64,000 nucleotides of DNA from assembly GCF_026153455.1 (NCBI RefSeq), contig NZ_CP110629.1, forward strand, positions 1,736,001 to 1,800,000, in the 5' to 3' direction. The position numbers and the translations under genes are program-made. This document shows positions 52,687-61,234 of the stretch, piece after piece. This DNA comes from Marinimicrobium sp. C6131. Lineage in GTDB: Bacteria; Pseudomonadota; Gammaproteobacteria; Pseudomonadales; Cellvibrionaceae. Numbering within the stretch: the first letter of the stretch is position 1; each line of letters begins with the position of its first letter. Under the pieces are notes generated by a model. That model saw nothing but the letters and a program-made list of their open reading frames with translations. It ran no database searches and had not been told where the DNA came from.

Positions 52687-53449
52687 TGCGGATCAATACC
52701 TCCTGCTCAAAAATCATGGTTTCGCCGCCCTCACTGAAGGCGACGTTCATCTGCAGTAACACGTTGCGACTGTCACTCGCGGCAGACAACACGAAGGGAC
52801 TGCCCGATGCCTGAGCGTTGCGGGCCAACAAATCAAAGTCACTGCCAGGATCAACGTTCGCCGCCGTACGATCCTGCTCGGGATAAAAACGCAACTGTCC
52901 GCCAAACAGGCAGAAGGCCTGGGGCTGATTGAGCAGGAAAAAGCGCCGCCCAATGGAATTGCGCTGCCAGGTCCGACTGGGGAACGTCACCTCGGTGGCG
53001 GTGCGGCTGTTGACCGGCGCCAGCGACACCGGGCTACCGCCATACAGCTCCCCGCTGTCCATCGCTCCGATACTGAGGTAATCCGCGGTGCCAAAGTCCA
53101 CCGAGTGAGGCGCGGTCTGGATCGCGGTGTGAGGGGGCGCCCCGTTGGCCACATCGGGCACCGGCTCACGGTAAATACCGCCACCCGCCACCGGCATAAA
53201 CTCCACACAGTCACCACCATTGGTAATGCGCACGCTGTAGGGCATGGCACCGCGAATCTGGCGGGTCATCCGCTCCAGCGCCTGTCGGGCGGTATTGACC
53301 AGTGCCGCCCGGGCCTGGGTCTGGCGATAGCTCTCCGTGGCACTGACGATAAAGCCGGTGCCAATGGTGGCCACCAGCGCAAGTACCACGATGACCGTAA
53401 TCAGCTCCACCAGGGAAAACCCGGCTTGTCGTGACCGGCACCGGCACAT
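52676..53449 (-). CDS. mshO: MSHA biogenesis protein MshO (minor pilin)
   Basis: A 257-residue class III-leader pilin-like protein: 'QAGFSLVELITVIVVLALVA' with Phe+1 and Glu+5, followed by a large globular domain with 'AALVNTARQALERMTRQIRG'. This corresponds to MshO, the pseudopilin of PulJ/GspJ type. The short leader contains several Arg. It ends a single base into mshD's stop (overlap). Confidence 0.85.
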   Translation of the reverse strand: MCRCRSRQAGFSLVELITVIVVLALVATIGTGFIVSATESYRQTQARAALVNTARQALERMTRQIRGAMPYSVRITNGGDCVEFMPVAGGGIYREPVPDVANGAPPHTAIQTAPHSVDFGTADYLSIGAMDSGELYGGSPVSLAPVNSRTATEVTFPSRTWQRNSIGRRFFLLNQPQAFCLFGGQLRFYPEQDRTAANVDPGSDFDLLARNAQASGSPFVLSAASDSRNVLLQMNVAFSEGGETMIFEQEVLIRNVP

Positions 53450-53928
53450 CAGAAGTTGGTCCTGTAAGCTGAGAGGGTGAGTGATTCGCCGCTGGGCGCT
53501 GTGGTGGTCACGGTAATCCGCTTGGCCCAGCGGTTGTTGGCCAGCCCCAGCTCACTCCCTGCAAATTCAACCGCGACGGTGCGATTGTATCCGGGATAGG
53601 GCGAGTCGGTTTCACCGTCGAAGCTGCTGACACCACCGGAATCGGCACAGACCGGCGGCGTGGGCCGACCCGGTGGCGCCTGACTGTCGCAGGCCGGCAC
53701 ACCACCGGGTGGCGTATTGGCATCGTAGGGTTGTGCCAAAACCACATCCAGTCGGGACTGGGTGGATTCCAACAGCCGCACCCGTACCAGCGGGTCCACG
53801 CTGTTGATCACCGAATATCGATAGACGCCCAGCAAAGCCCCGAGCGCCAGAGCAATCACCGTAATAAAGACGATCAGCTCAATCAGGGTAACGCCGCGCT
53901 GGCGACACAGTTCATGGCGTGTAGGCAT
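53449..53928 (-). CDS. mshD: MSHA pilin-like protein MshD
   Basis: Starting at ATG 53928 the product is 159 residues with prepilin cleavage site 'RQRGVTLIELIVFITVIALA' (Glu+5 present) and a small globular domain with 'GYNRTVAVEF'. The start overlaps the mshC end by 17 bases. A longer frame to 53970 is open. MshD is a minor pilin of the PilV/GspI type. Confidence 0.82.
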   Translation of the reverse strand: MPTRHELCRQRGVTLIELIVFITVIALALGALLGVYRYSVINSVDPLVRVRLLESTQSRLDVVLAQPYDANTPPGGVPACDSQAPPGRPTPPVCADSGGVSSFDGETDSPYPGYNRTVAVEFAGSELGLANNRWAKRITVTTTAPSGESLTLSAYRTNF

Positions 53929-54352
53929 AACCGCTGGCCTCCACACGCACAGTGGCCGACGTCGAACCACGGGTCATGACAATCTGGCCCGGATCGGTCC
54001 GGCCCAATTTATCAAACGAATAGGTGCCCGTACCGGTCGTAATGGTGACGCCTTCGGGCAGTGTCAGTGGGTAGGTTCCACCGGTGGCGGCCACGGGAGT
54101 GCCGTTTTCCGTCACATTCAGACCGGACGTGACAACATTCACCTGAATGGTGTTGCTCGTGCTGGCACGGGCCATGGCAAGTTGTTGCGCGGTAAACAGG
54201 GCGGACAGAACCTGGTCGCGTGCGGATTGGATCGCTGCAGCGTCGGTATCATAAAAACGGGGCAGCGCCACCACGCTGATAATACCCAGCAGGATGATCA
54301 CTGCGATCAGCTCGATCAGGCTGAAACCCGATGACTTCCGGCCATTGTACAT
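53912..54352 (-). CDS. mshC: MSHA pilin-like protein MshC
   Basis: A 146-residue pseudopilin of GspH type: 'KSSGFSLIELIAVIILLGII' with Phe+1 and Glu+5, then 'RDQVLSALFTAQQLAMARAS'. ATG 54352 gives a short basic leader; ATG 54370 would give a slightly longer one. Ends inside the mshD start region. Confidence 0.82.
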   Translation of the reverse strand: MYNGRKSSGFSLIELIAVIILLGIISVVALPRFYDTDAAAIQSARDQVLSALFTAQQLAMARASTSNTIQVNVVTSGLNVTENGTPVAATGGTYPLTLPEGVTITTGTGTYSFDKLGRTDPGQIVMTRGSTSATVRVEASGYAYTP

Positions 54353-54393
54353 TGCGCACGCTGAGGGCATGGTCGGACCTGTTGCAGAGGACG

Positions 54394-54813
54394 TTAGGAG
54401 CTGCTTGGGTTGATTCCGTGAAGCGTAAAGCTGGCGCGGATAGCGGTGTTCGACTCATCAACAACGTCGCACTGAACAGTAGCCATATGCGATACCGTGC
54501 CATCGCCGGACCCGGCCGCTTCAATCCGATAGCCTGTCGGTAAGCCGGTCGCCAACAGAAAACGGGCATTCCCGCAGGTGTTCATTGGGAAAGCCGATTG
54601 GGAAATAGCCGTCGGATATTCTTCCCTCAAAATGAAGGTAGCCAAATTGGAAGAACTAGCGGTGGACAAAGTCGCTGCCAACTCCTCTGCTGCTACCCTC
54701 TTCGCGGACGATGAGAAATCAATCAGCTTGGGAAGCGAAAATGCAGCCAAAACTGCCAAAACAGTAATGACTGCAACCAACTCCACTAGAGTGAAACCTT
54801 TGAAACGAAACAC
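54394..54813 (-). CDS. MSHA-type pilin, second copy
   Basis: A 139-residue pilin: 'MFRFKGFTLVELVAVITVLA', Phe+1, Glu+5, then a globular part with two Cys ('NTCGNARFLLATGLPTGYRI', 'ATVQCDVVDES') that may form the C-terminal disulfide loop. It follows the first pilin by 24 bases. The two are clearly related and probably arose by duplication; one is the major pilin MshA and the other MshB or a second MshA. The base composition is AT-richer than surrounding genes. Confidence 0.8.
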   Translation of the reverse strand: MFRFKGFTLVELVAVITVLAVLAAFSLPKLIDFSSSAKRVAAEELAATLSTASSSNLATFILREEYPTAISQSAFPMNTCGNARFLLATGLPTGYRIEAAGSGDGTVSHMATVQCDVVDESNTAIRASFTLHGINPSSS

Positions 54814-54837
54814 TCGGCTGTATCCAGGAAAACTGAA

Positions 54838-55251
54838 TTATGGGGTCGTTGGAGCTGCAACACCGTAAACGGTGAAGTCCGCATCAGCCTCAGAATCAGC
54901 CACATTGGGAGAGTGAACGGTACATGTTTCGTTTGCACCATCACCAACCGCCAAGGACTCGATCTCATAGTTTGCGGGTAGCGCTCCCCCCTCCAACAGA
55001 CCGGCCGCATCGGTACAGTTCTCAATCGTGACAGGAGTTGGCGCATCCTGTATTCCCGCATCAGTCGCGACCGCCGCAGCATAGTTCAATGCACTGGCAC
55101 TCGCCAGGTTACCCGCAACGCCATCAACAGCCGCTTCACGAGCCGCATCCGACAAATCCACAAACCGTGGCACCGCCACAGCAGCGATAATACCCAGGAT
55201 AACAATTACCGCAATCAGTTCGATCAGAGTAAAACCGGATTGTTGTTTCAT
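54838..55251 (-). CDS. mshA: MSHA major pilin-like protein MshA
   Basis: A 137-residue type IV pilin: leader 'MKQQSG', then 'FTLIELIAVIVILGIIAAVA' with Phe+1 and Glu+5. The globular part has Cys at about 80 and 112 ('IENCTDAAG', 'NETCTVHSP'), the typical disulfide. It has a promoter of its own in the gap upstream, as expected for a highly made pilin. In the mshB/mshA position of the locus; I name it MshA because of its length and the strong promoter. Confidence 0.82.
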   Translation of the reverse strand: MKQQSGFTLIELIAVIVILGIIAAVAVPRFVDLSDAAREAAVDGVAGNLASASALNYAAAVATDAGIQDAPTPVTIENCTDAAGLLEGGALPANYEIESLAVGDGANETCTVHSPNVADSEADADFTVYGVAAPTTP

Positions 55252-55335
55252 ATGAAAACTCCGTTAAAGGTCGTGAGTTATTGTAGAACCTGTAAAAACC
55301 ACTGCTGGCGCCGAACTCCGCACTTGGCGCATGTT

Positions 55336-55371
55336 TTCACCTAATATAGGTGAATTCAACTTCCATGCCAA
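55336..55371 (-). promoter_or_regulatory. Pilin promoter with overlapping palindromic operator
   Basis: On the minus strand TTGGCA (55371-55366), a 17-base spacer and TATATT (55348-55343) form a good sigma-70 promoter. An 8-3-8 palindrome (TTCACCTA / TAGGTGAA, 55336-55354) lies across the -10 box and could let a repressor block the pilin genes. This is the only clear feature of the 141-base gap before mshA. Confidence 0.6.
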
Positions 55372-55392
55372 CACTTGAACCGATAAAAAGCG

Positions 55393-55962
55393 TCATTCCG
55401 GTGACGAGCTGACCGAAACCCGCCCATCAAACGGAAAATAGTCAAAATATCGACGACCGCTGTCGTCAACCAAATGACGGTAGCGGCAGGCACTTTCCCG
55501 GCCCTCGCCCACCCTGGCCACCCCGAAGACCGCATCCGGCGCCAGTGCCCCCTCCAGGCTGACAGGTGGCGCTTGATGCAGAAACGCGCGCCACAGGTCC
55601 AGGCACTCCTCGGGGTCGAGATGCCCGTCTGCGGCCTCGCGACGGGAGCGGGTGTTCACCGGCCAGCCTTGAGGGTTCAGATAGACCCTGATGTCCGAGG
55701 CATCTTCCAGGCCCACGGGCAAGGTCGGCAGCTCACTGAACACCACCACATCCCGCTCTGCTTCACCGCGAGCCCGCTGCAGGTACCACTGCGCCCGCAC
55801 TCCGGAAGCCGCCGTCTTGAAGTTCTGGGCCGCCAGCTCGAAACTCAGCCGTTGCACGTCACCGGCCATGCGGCCATACAGCCCCACGGCGAACACCAGA
55901 ACGATGCCGATCAACGCGGCGACCAACAACCATTCGAACACCCGCGGGGATCTCTGGCTCAT
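55393..55962 (-). CDS. mshF: MSHA biogenesis protein MshF
   Basis: A 189-residue protein with one N-terminal membrane helix ('EWLLVAALIGIVLVFAVGLY'), followed by a helical segment and a globular domain. Its place between mshG and the pilins is that of mshF, which is poorly conserved in sequence, so the name rests mainly on position. The N-terminus is pilin-like but lacks Glu+5. Confidence 0.7.
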   Translation of the reverse strand: MSQRSPRVFEWLLVAALIGIVLVFAVGLYGRMAGDVQRLSFELAAQNFKTAASGVRAQWYLQRARGEAERDVVVFSELPTLPVGLEDASDIRVYLNPQGWPVNTRSRREAADGHLDPEECLDLWRAFLHQAPPVSLEGALAPDAVFGVARVGEGRESACRYRHLVDDSGRRYFDYFPFDGRVSVSSSPE

Positions 55963-55966
55963 AGGC

Positions 55967-57187
55967 TCACTGCTGAATGTTGTACATTTCCCACATGGGC
56001 AGAAAGATGCCCAGGGCGAGAATCAGGACAAAGCTGGCCATAATGACTACCATGATGGGTTCGATCCGGTCGCTCAGACGCTTGGTATCGTAGTCCACCT
56101 CCCGCTCATAGAACTCGGCCACTTCCGAGAGCAGTTGGTCCACCTGGCCGCTCTCCTCGCCCACCGCGATCATCTGCAGCACCAGCGGCGTAAACATGCC
56201 ACTGGTCATATGCGTCTGAAACAGCCCTTCGCCACGCTCCACACCGGCCCGGATATCGCGGATCTTGTCGCCCAGCCAGGGGTTATCAATGGCCCGGGCA
56301 CAGAGATCCAGCGCCTGGTTGACCGGCAGCCCGGCCCGCAGCATCACGCTGAACGAGCGCGCATAGCGGGCCATGGAAGCCCGTTCGATGATGTCGCCGA
56401 TCACAATCAGGCCCAGTTTTTTGCGGCCCCAGACCCGGGCACCTTTATCGGTCTTGATATAGCGACGGAACCCGTAAAAACTGCCCACGGCCACAAACAG
56501 CAGATAGGGCCAGAAAGCGACAAAGAAATCGGACACACCCACCAGAATGCGGGTGGGTAGCGGCAGGTCCGCACCAAACTGGGAAAACATATTGGCGAAG
56601 GCGGGAATCACCTCCACGTTGATCACCAAAATGGCAATGCCCAGGGCAATCAGCACAAAACCGGGGTAGCGCAGCGCCGCCTTGATGCTCTTGATGGTTT
56701 CCTGGTCCCGCTCCAGATACTCACTCAACTGTTTGAAGGCGCTCTCCAGGGAGCCGCTGCCCTCCCCCACACTCACCACGCTCACAAACAGGTTGTTGAA
56801 CACGTTCGGGTGGTGACGCATGGCGACCGACAGCTCGAGGCCGGATTCCAGTCGGTCGGCGATGTCTTCCAGGGTATTGCGAAAGGTCACGTGGCGCAGG
56901 TTGGCGGCCAGGCCGCGAATGCCCCGCACCAGAGGCACGCCCGCCCGGGTAATGGTGTACATCTGCCGGCAGAACATGATCAGGTCAACGGTTTCTACCT
57001 GCCCGCTGTGGCGCCACTCCTGCCAGCGTTCAGACCAACTGGGGCGGTGCTCATAGGGTTCGATGGCAATGGGGGTCACCCCGCGCCCGGCCAGCTGGCC
57101 GGCAACGGCGTCGGGGCTTGGGCCCTCCAGTTGGCCGGATACGGGGCGACCCTCGGCGTTGCGGCCTTTGAATTGGTAGAGGGCCAT
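55967..57187 (-). CDS. mshG: MSHA platform protein MshG (GspF/PilC family)
   Basis: A 406-residue inner-membrane protein with two T2SF domains (about 70-190 and 275-395) and three membrane helices, ending 'ILALGIFLPMWEMYNIQQ'. It is the assembly platform on which the ATPase MshE acts. The start overlaps the mshE stop (TGATG). 'QMYTITRAGVPLVRGIRGLA' is a typical family segment. Confidence 0.93.
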   Translation of the reverse strand: MALYQFKGRNAEGRPVSGQLEGPSPDAVAGQLAGRGVTPIAIEPYEHRPSWSERWQEWRHSGQVETVDLIMFCRQMYTITRAGVPLVRGIRGLAANLRHVTFRNTLEDIADRLESGLELSVAMRHHPNVFNNLFVSVVSVGEGSGSLESAFKQLSEYLERDQETIKSIKAALRYPGFVLIALGIAILVINVEVIPAFANMFSQFGADLPLPTRILVGVSDFFVAFWPYLLFVAVGSFYGFRRYIKTDKGARVWGRKKLGLIVIGDIIERASMARYARSFSVMLRAGLPVNQALDLCARAIDNPWLGDKIRDIRAGVERGEGLFQTHMTSGMFTPLVLQMIAVGEESGQVDQLLSEVAEFYEREVDYDTKRLSDRIEPIMVVIMASFVLILALGIFLPMWEMYNIQQ

Positions 57188-58923
57188 CAGATCAACTCTG
57201 CCTCATCTTCGATCTGTGCTGAGACTTTCATGACCTCTTCGAGGGTGGAGATGCCCTCAATCGCATAATCGAGTGCGCTGTGGCTCAGGGGGCGATAGTT
57301 GGGGCTCTGCTGGGCCGCTCGGGTAAAGGCATTGAGGCTGTTGTCCCGCAGCGCCTCGGCCATGGCCCCATTGACTTCCAGTAGTTCGAAAACGCCGACC
57401 CGACCGCGATAGCCGGTATTGTGACAGTGCGGACAGCCCGCCCCCTGCCTGAATTGCACCTGACTCAGGTCCCGATCTTTACCAATGGCCGCCAACAACT
57501 GGCGTTCATTGGCATCCGGCTCGTGATCCTGAATGCAACTGGTGCAGATGCGGCGCAACAGGCGCTGAGCCACGATCGCCTTGAGCGCCGTGGCCACCAG
57601 GTAGGCATCCACCCCCATGTCGATCAGGCGCAGCGCGGAGGTCAGGGCATCGTTGGTGTGCAGGGTGGACAACACCAGGTGGCCGGTCATGGCCGCGCGC
57701 AGGGCAATTTCAGCGGATTCGGCATCCCGGATTTCCCCGACCAGCAGAATGTCCGGGTCCTGACGCAGTGACGCCCGAAGAACGCTGCCAAAGGTCAGGC
57801 CGATGCGCTCGTGAAGCTGGACCTGATTGATACGCGGCAGGCGATACTCCACCGGATCTTCCACGGTGATGATTTTCTTCTCTGGCTTGTTCAGCTCCGA
57901 TAGCGCACCGTACAGCGTCGTGGTCTTACCGCTGCCGGTCGGGCCGGTGACCAACACCAGTCCGTGGGGGCGCACGATGATTTTGCGAAACCGGTCAACC
58001 AACGCCGGTGGCATTCCCACCTTGCCCAGCGGCAATACACCATCGGTATGGTCGAGCAAGCGCATCACCACCGACTCACCAAATTGCACCGGCATGGTGG
58101 ACAGACGCACATCAATATTGCGCCCCTTCACCTTCAGGTTGAAACGCCCGTCCTGAGGTTTGCGCTTCTCGGATATGTCCAATCCGGACATCAGTTTCAG
58201 GCGCACCACCAGGGCCGGCGCAATGCGCTTTTCATTCATCACCTGTTCGAGCAGTACGCCGTCAATGCGGTTGCGAATCCGCAATACCGTTTCATCCGGT
58301 TCGATGTGAATGTCCGACGCCTTGGCGGTAATGGCCTCTTCAAAAATTTTCTGCAACAGCTTGACCACTGGGGCGTCGCTATCGGTCGCCTCGGCGGCGA
58401 AATCCGTCAGATCGATGGCGGAGCTTTCCAGTTCCTCATCCAGCTCTTCGGCCAGAGAGGCAATTTCGCTGGCCTGGCTGTAGGCGATGTCGAGCACATC
58501 CAGCAGTTCCGATTCACGCACCACCGCCGGTTTGATCGGCTGATCCAGTTGACGGGTGAGCTCATCGAGGCAAAAAATATCGGTGGGGTCGGCCATACCC
58601 AGAAGTAAGCCATCGGGGTCTTCACGCAGCGGAAGCACCCGATAACGGCGTGCACTGGTTTCCGGCAAGCGCCGGATCAACTCTTGATCAAATCGGAATT
58701 GGCGCAACTCCACAAAGGGGATGTTCAACTGGTCCGAAAGGAGGTTAAGCAGCGCATTTTCGTCTACGTATCCCAGGTCCACCAGCGTATTACCGAGCTT
58801 CCGGCCGCTCAGCTTTTGCTCTTCCAGCGCGTGGGAGAGTTGTTCTTCGGTGATCATCTGCTGGGCGACCAGCAGATCCCCTATGCGAATACGTTTGCGG
58901 GTATTCTGTTGCGTCTCAACCAT
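57187..58923 (-). CDS. mshE: MSHA extension ATPase MshE with c-di-GMP-binding N-domain
   Basis: A 578-residue GspE/PilB-type ATPase starting at ATG 58923. The N-terminal MshEN-like domain (about 10-60) has 'RIGDLLVAQQMITEEQLSHA' and 'GRKLGNTLVDLGY', which in Vibrio MshE binds c-di-GMP. ATPase motifs: Walker A 'GPTGSGKTTTLYGAL', Asp box, 'DPDILLVGEIRDAESAEIAL' (Walker B), and the zinc-site Cys in 'CTSC' and 'CPHC'. It extends the pilus, so MSHA extension is probably c-di-GMP controlled. Confidence 0.93.
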   Translation of the reverse strand: MVETQQNTRKRIRIGDLLVAQQMITEEQLSHALEEQKLSGRKLGNTLVDLGYVDENALLNLLSDQLNIPFVELRQFRFDQELIRRLPETSARRYRVLPLREDPDGLLLGMADPTDIFCLDELTRQLDQPIKPAVVRESELLDVLDIAYSQASEIASLAEELDEELESSAIDLTDFAAEATDSDAPVVKLLQKIFEEAITAKASDIHIEPDETVLRIRNRIDGVLLEQVMNEKRIAPALVVRLKLMSGLDISEKRKPQDGRFNLKVKGRNIDVRLSTMPVQFGESVVMRLLDHTDGVLPLGKVGMPPALVDRFRKIIVRPHGLVLVTGPTGSGKTTTLYGALSELNKPEKKIITVEDPVEYRLPRINQVQLHERIGLTFGSVLRASLRQDPDILLVGEIRDAESAEIALRAAMTGHLVLSTLHTNDALTSALRLIDMGVDAYLVATALKAIVAQRLLRRICTSCIQDHEPDANERQLLAAIGKDRDLSQVQFRQGAGCPHCHNTGYRGRVGVFELLEVNGAMAEALRDNSLNAFTRAAQQSPNYRPLSHSALDYAIEGISTLEEVMKVSAQIEDEAELI

Positions 58924-58924
58924 G

Positions 58925-60301
58925 TCAGGGTTCCCGGTGTTGCGTTCGACGGGCCAGGGCACCGATGCGCCCTTCCAGATAACGGCGAATGGACTCGTTC
59001 CCCTCATAAGCGCCACTGGCAAGTGCCTGCTCAAAGGCGTGCAGCGCGACCGCCTCACGTTGCCGGGCATCTTCCGCCAGCCCCAGCCCCAACCAGTAGG
59101 CCGGCCGTGCGCCAAAGTCATTCAGTAACTGTCGGTAGTGATTGGCCGCCTGCTCGTGGCGTCCCTGCTCATAATTCAGGCGAGCCCATAAGGCCCGGTA
59201 GGGTTCATTGTCCGCGGCCTGTTCCGCCGCACGCTCCAGCATCACCAGGGCCCGGGCATTGTCTCCGCGCAGAGACCAAAGCTCGGCACCCAGGCGTGCC
59301 CGCTCATCGTCCGGCAAGGCTTGGGACCGATTCAGCAGTTGCTCCGCGTCCGAGGCATTACCCTCTTCCAGGTAAAACTCCACCAACGCCACGGTACTCA
59401 AAGCCGGGGGCGCCGCCCCATCCGGCCACTGGGCGAGCGTCTGTTCGAGAAAGTGTCGGGCTCTGCCATGCTGATCGCGAGACCACCACTGACGCGCCTG
59501 CTGCGCTCGCCGCTGATCCTCCGTTGCCGGGTCGAGCCGGACACTGAGCGAGGACGCGTCCGCCGCCTTATCGGCCTCCGGCTCAGTATCGCCCTCTGCT
59601 TGACGGCCCTGCAAGGCCTCCAGTCGGGCCTCGCTATTCTGCATTCCTGCCAGTTGCGGCGCCACTGAGCGAGCCCGGCGCAGAAACTGCCGGGCCGCAT
59701 CCAGAGCGTCCCGGTCCATGGCGGCTTCGGCCAGTTCCCGATAACGCTGGGCGATAGCCGCCAATCCGGCGAGCGCCTCGGGGTGCTCAGCGCTGATAGC
59801 CAAGACCTGTTGATAGTATTCGTACGCGTTGTCTCCCGCCGGGCGCGTCAGCCGATCCCGATCACGGGCCTCCCGCGCCTTGTCGAGCAACACCTGGATG
59901 GGTGCCTGATCCGCCGAGGGGGTGGAGCCTCGTGGCGCATCCGGAGCCTCCTCCGCAGGCTCCAGACTCACGGGCGGCGTCAATGCCGCCTTCACTTCAG
60001 GTGTGTCTGGCGCGTCGGCAACCGGCTCGACCGGATCAGCCGTCTTCGACTCCGCCACCACGTCGGAGTCGACCGGTGGTGTGGGCGTGTCCGTCAACTG
60101 GCCCCGGGTTCCATCATCCGATCCGACAAATGTCCAGAACACCAGAAAGCCCGTCATTATTGCCACGACAACAGCCAACCCCACCCCAACCAGGTAGCGC
60201 GACTGCACCGGTTGGGCACGGTGTGTTGATGGCCCGGTCACGTCCGAAGGCGCACCGCCGCGCCGATCCAGGTCGCGCAACATCTCGTTCATCAGGCTCA
60301 T
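58925..60301 (-). CDS. mshN: MSHA biogenesis protein MshN (TPR protein)
   Basis: A 458-residue protein starting at ATG 60301 ('MSLMNEMLRDLDRRGG', the MshN opening), with one membrane helix at about 36-58 ('YLVGVGLAVVVAIMTGFLV') and a Pro/Ala/Asp-rich linker, then tetratricopeptide-like repeats from about residue 145 to the end. It probably sits in the inner membrane and organises the complex with MshM and MshL. A base separates it from mshE. Confidence 0.87.
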   Translation of the reverse strand: MSLMNEMLRDLDRRGGAPSDVTGPSTHRAQPVQSRYLVGVGLAVVVAIMTGFLVFWTFVGSDDGTRGQLTDTPTPPVDSDVVAESKTADPVEPVADAPDTPEVKAALTPPVSLEPAEEAPDAPRGSTPSADQAPIQVLLDKAREARDRDRLTRPAGDNAYEYYQQVLAISAEHPEALAGLAAIAQRYRELAEAAMDRDALDAARQFLRRARSVAPQLAGMQNSEARLEALQGRQAEGDTEPEADKAADASSLSVRLDPATEDQRRAQQARQWWSRDQHGRARHFLEQTLAQWPDGAAPPALSTVALVEFYLEEGNASDAEQLLNRSQALPDDERARLGAELWSLRGDNARALVMLERAAEQAADNEPYRALWARLNYEQGRHEQAANHYRQLLNDFGARPAYWLGLGLAEDARQREAVALHAFEQALASGAYEGNESIRRYLEGRIGALARRTQHREP

Positions 60302-61221
60302 GGCGCCACCCCATACCACCAGAGGCCGACACCGAAGCCCACCAACAATAATGAGACAGCCAGCCAGGGGGTCCACGCGAAGGGCGTCGCGGATAACCAG
60401 CGCCCCAAACGACGACTTTCGGTCGTGTCCTGTACCGCTCTGGCCACCTGAGCCCGACCCACCATGGAGCGCCCCTGACCATAGCTGACCAACAGAGCCT
60501 TGTGGGCGAGCACGTTGATCAGTCGGGGAATCCCCCCGGATGCGCGGTGCATCAGTCTGACCGCCCCACGGGTGAACAGGGAGCGCCCCCGATAACCCGC
60601 CGACTGCAGACGAAAATCGAGATAGTCGGGCAGGGTTCGGCGATCAATGGTGCCCAGGGTTTCCGAAAACACAATACGCTGCTTCAACTGGCGGAGGTCG
60701 CTGCGGTTGAGCACCTCCTCCAATTCCGGCTGTCCCAACAGAACCACCTGCAGCAGTTTACTTTTTTCGGTTTCCAGATTGGTCAGTAGGCGCAACGCTT
60801 CAATGGTTTCCCGGGGCATGGCCTGGGCTTCGTCCACCACGAGCACCACGCGCCGCTTTTCCGCGGCAAGAGCCACGAGGCGACCATAGATCTCGTTCAG
60901 CAATTGATAGGCCGGCATGTCGGGCGCTGACGACACACCGATTTCCTGCGCCAGAAAGCCTTTCAGTTCATCCGGCGTCAGGTAGGGGTTGGGAATGTAG
61001 GCGGTGAGAAATTCCGGCCCCAGGCTGGCCAGTAGCTTGCGACACAGCAGGGTTTTTCCGGTCCCCACTTCCCCGACAATTTTGATGAATCCTTCGCTAT
61101 GCCGAAGGGCCAACAATACCGTATTGAGCACGGCCCGATGGGCAGCGCTGTCGAAGAAGAACTGGGTATCGGGCGTAAGGGAAAACGGCATTTCCCGCAA
61201 CCCGAAGTAGTCCTGGTACAT
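60298..61221 (-). CDS. mshM: MSHA biogenesis ATPase MshM (ExeA-like AAA)
   Basis: A 307-residue AAA ATPase with 'MYQDYFGLREMPFSLTPD' at the N-terminus, Walker A 'GEVGTGKTLLCRKLL', Walker B 'RVVLVVDEAQAMP', and a C-terminal membrane helix ('FAWTPWLAVSLLLVGFGVGL'). ExeA/GspA-type proteins help insert the secretin through the cell wall. Start at ATG 61221; overlaps mshN by four bases. Confidence 0.92.
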   Translation of the reverse strand: MYQDYFGLREMPFSLTPDTQFFFDSAAHRAVLNTVLLALRHSEGFIKIVGEVGTGKTLLCRKLLASLGPEFLTAYIPNPYLTPDELKGFLAQEIGVSSAPDMPAYQLLNEIYGRLVALAAEKRRVVLVVDEAQAMPRETIEALRLLTNLETEKSKLLQVVLLGQPELEEVLNRSDLRQLKQRIVFSETLGTIDRRTLPDYLDFRLQSAGYRGRSLFTRGAVRLMHRASGGIPRLINVLAHKALLVSYGQGRSMVGRAQVARAVQDTTESRRLGRWLSATPFAWTPWLAVSLLLVGFGVGLWWYGVAP

Positions 61222-61234
61222 GACCGGCTCCGCG

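Noticed and set aside
55361..55378. A sigma-54-like site (TGGCAT-N5-TTGAA) upstream of mshA
   Set aside because: The invariant GC of the -12 element is missing, while a good sigma-70 promoter covers the same bases.
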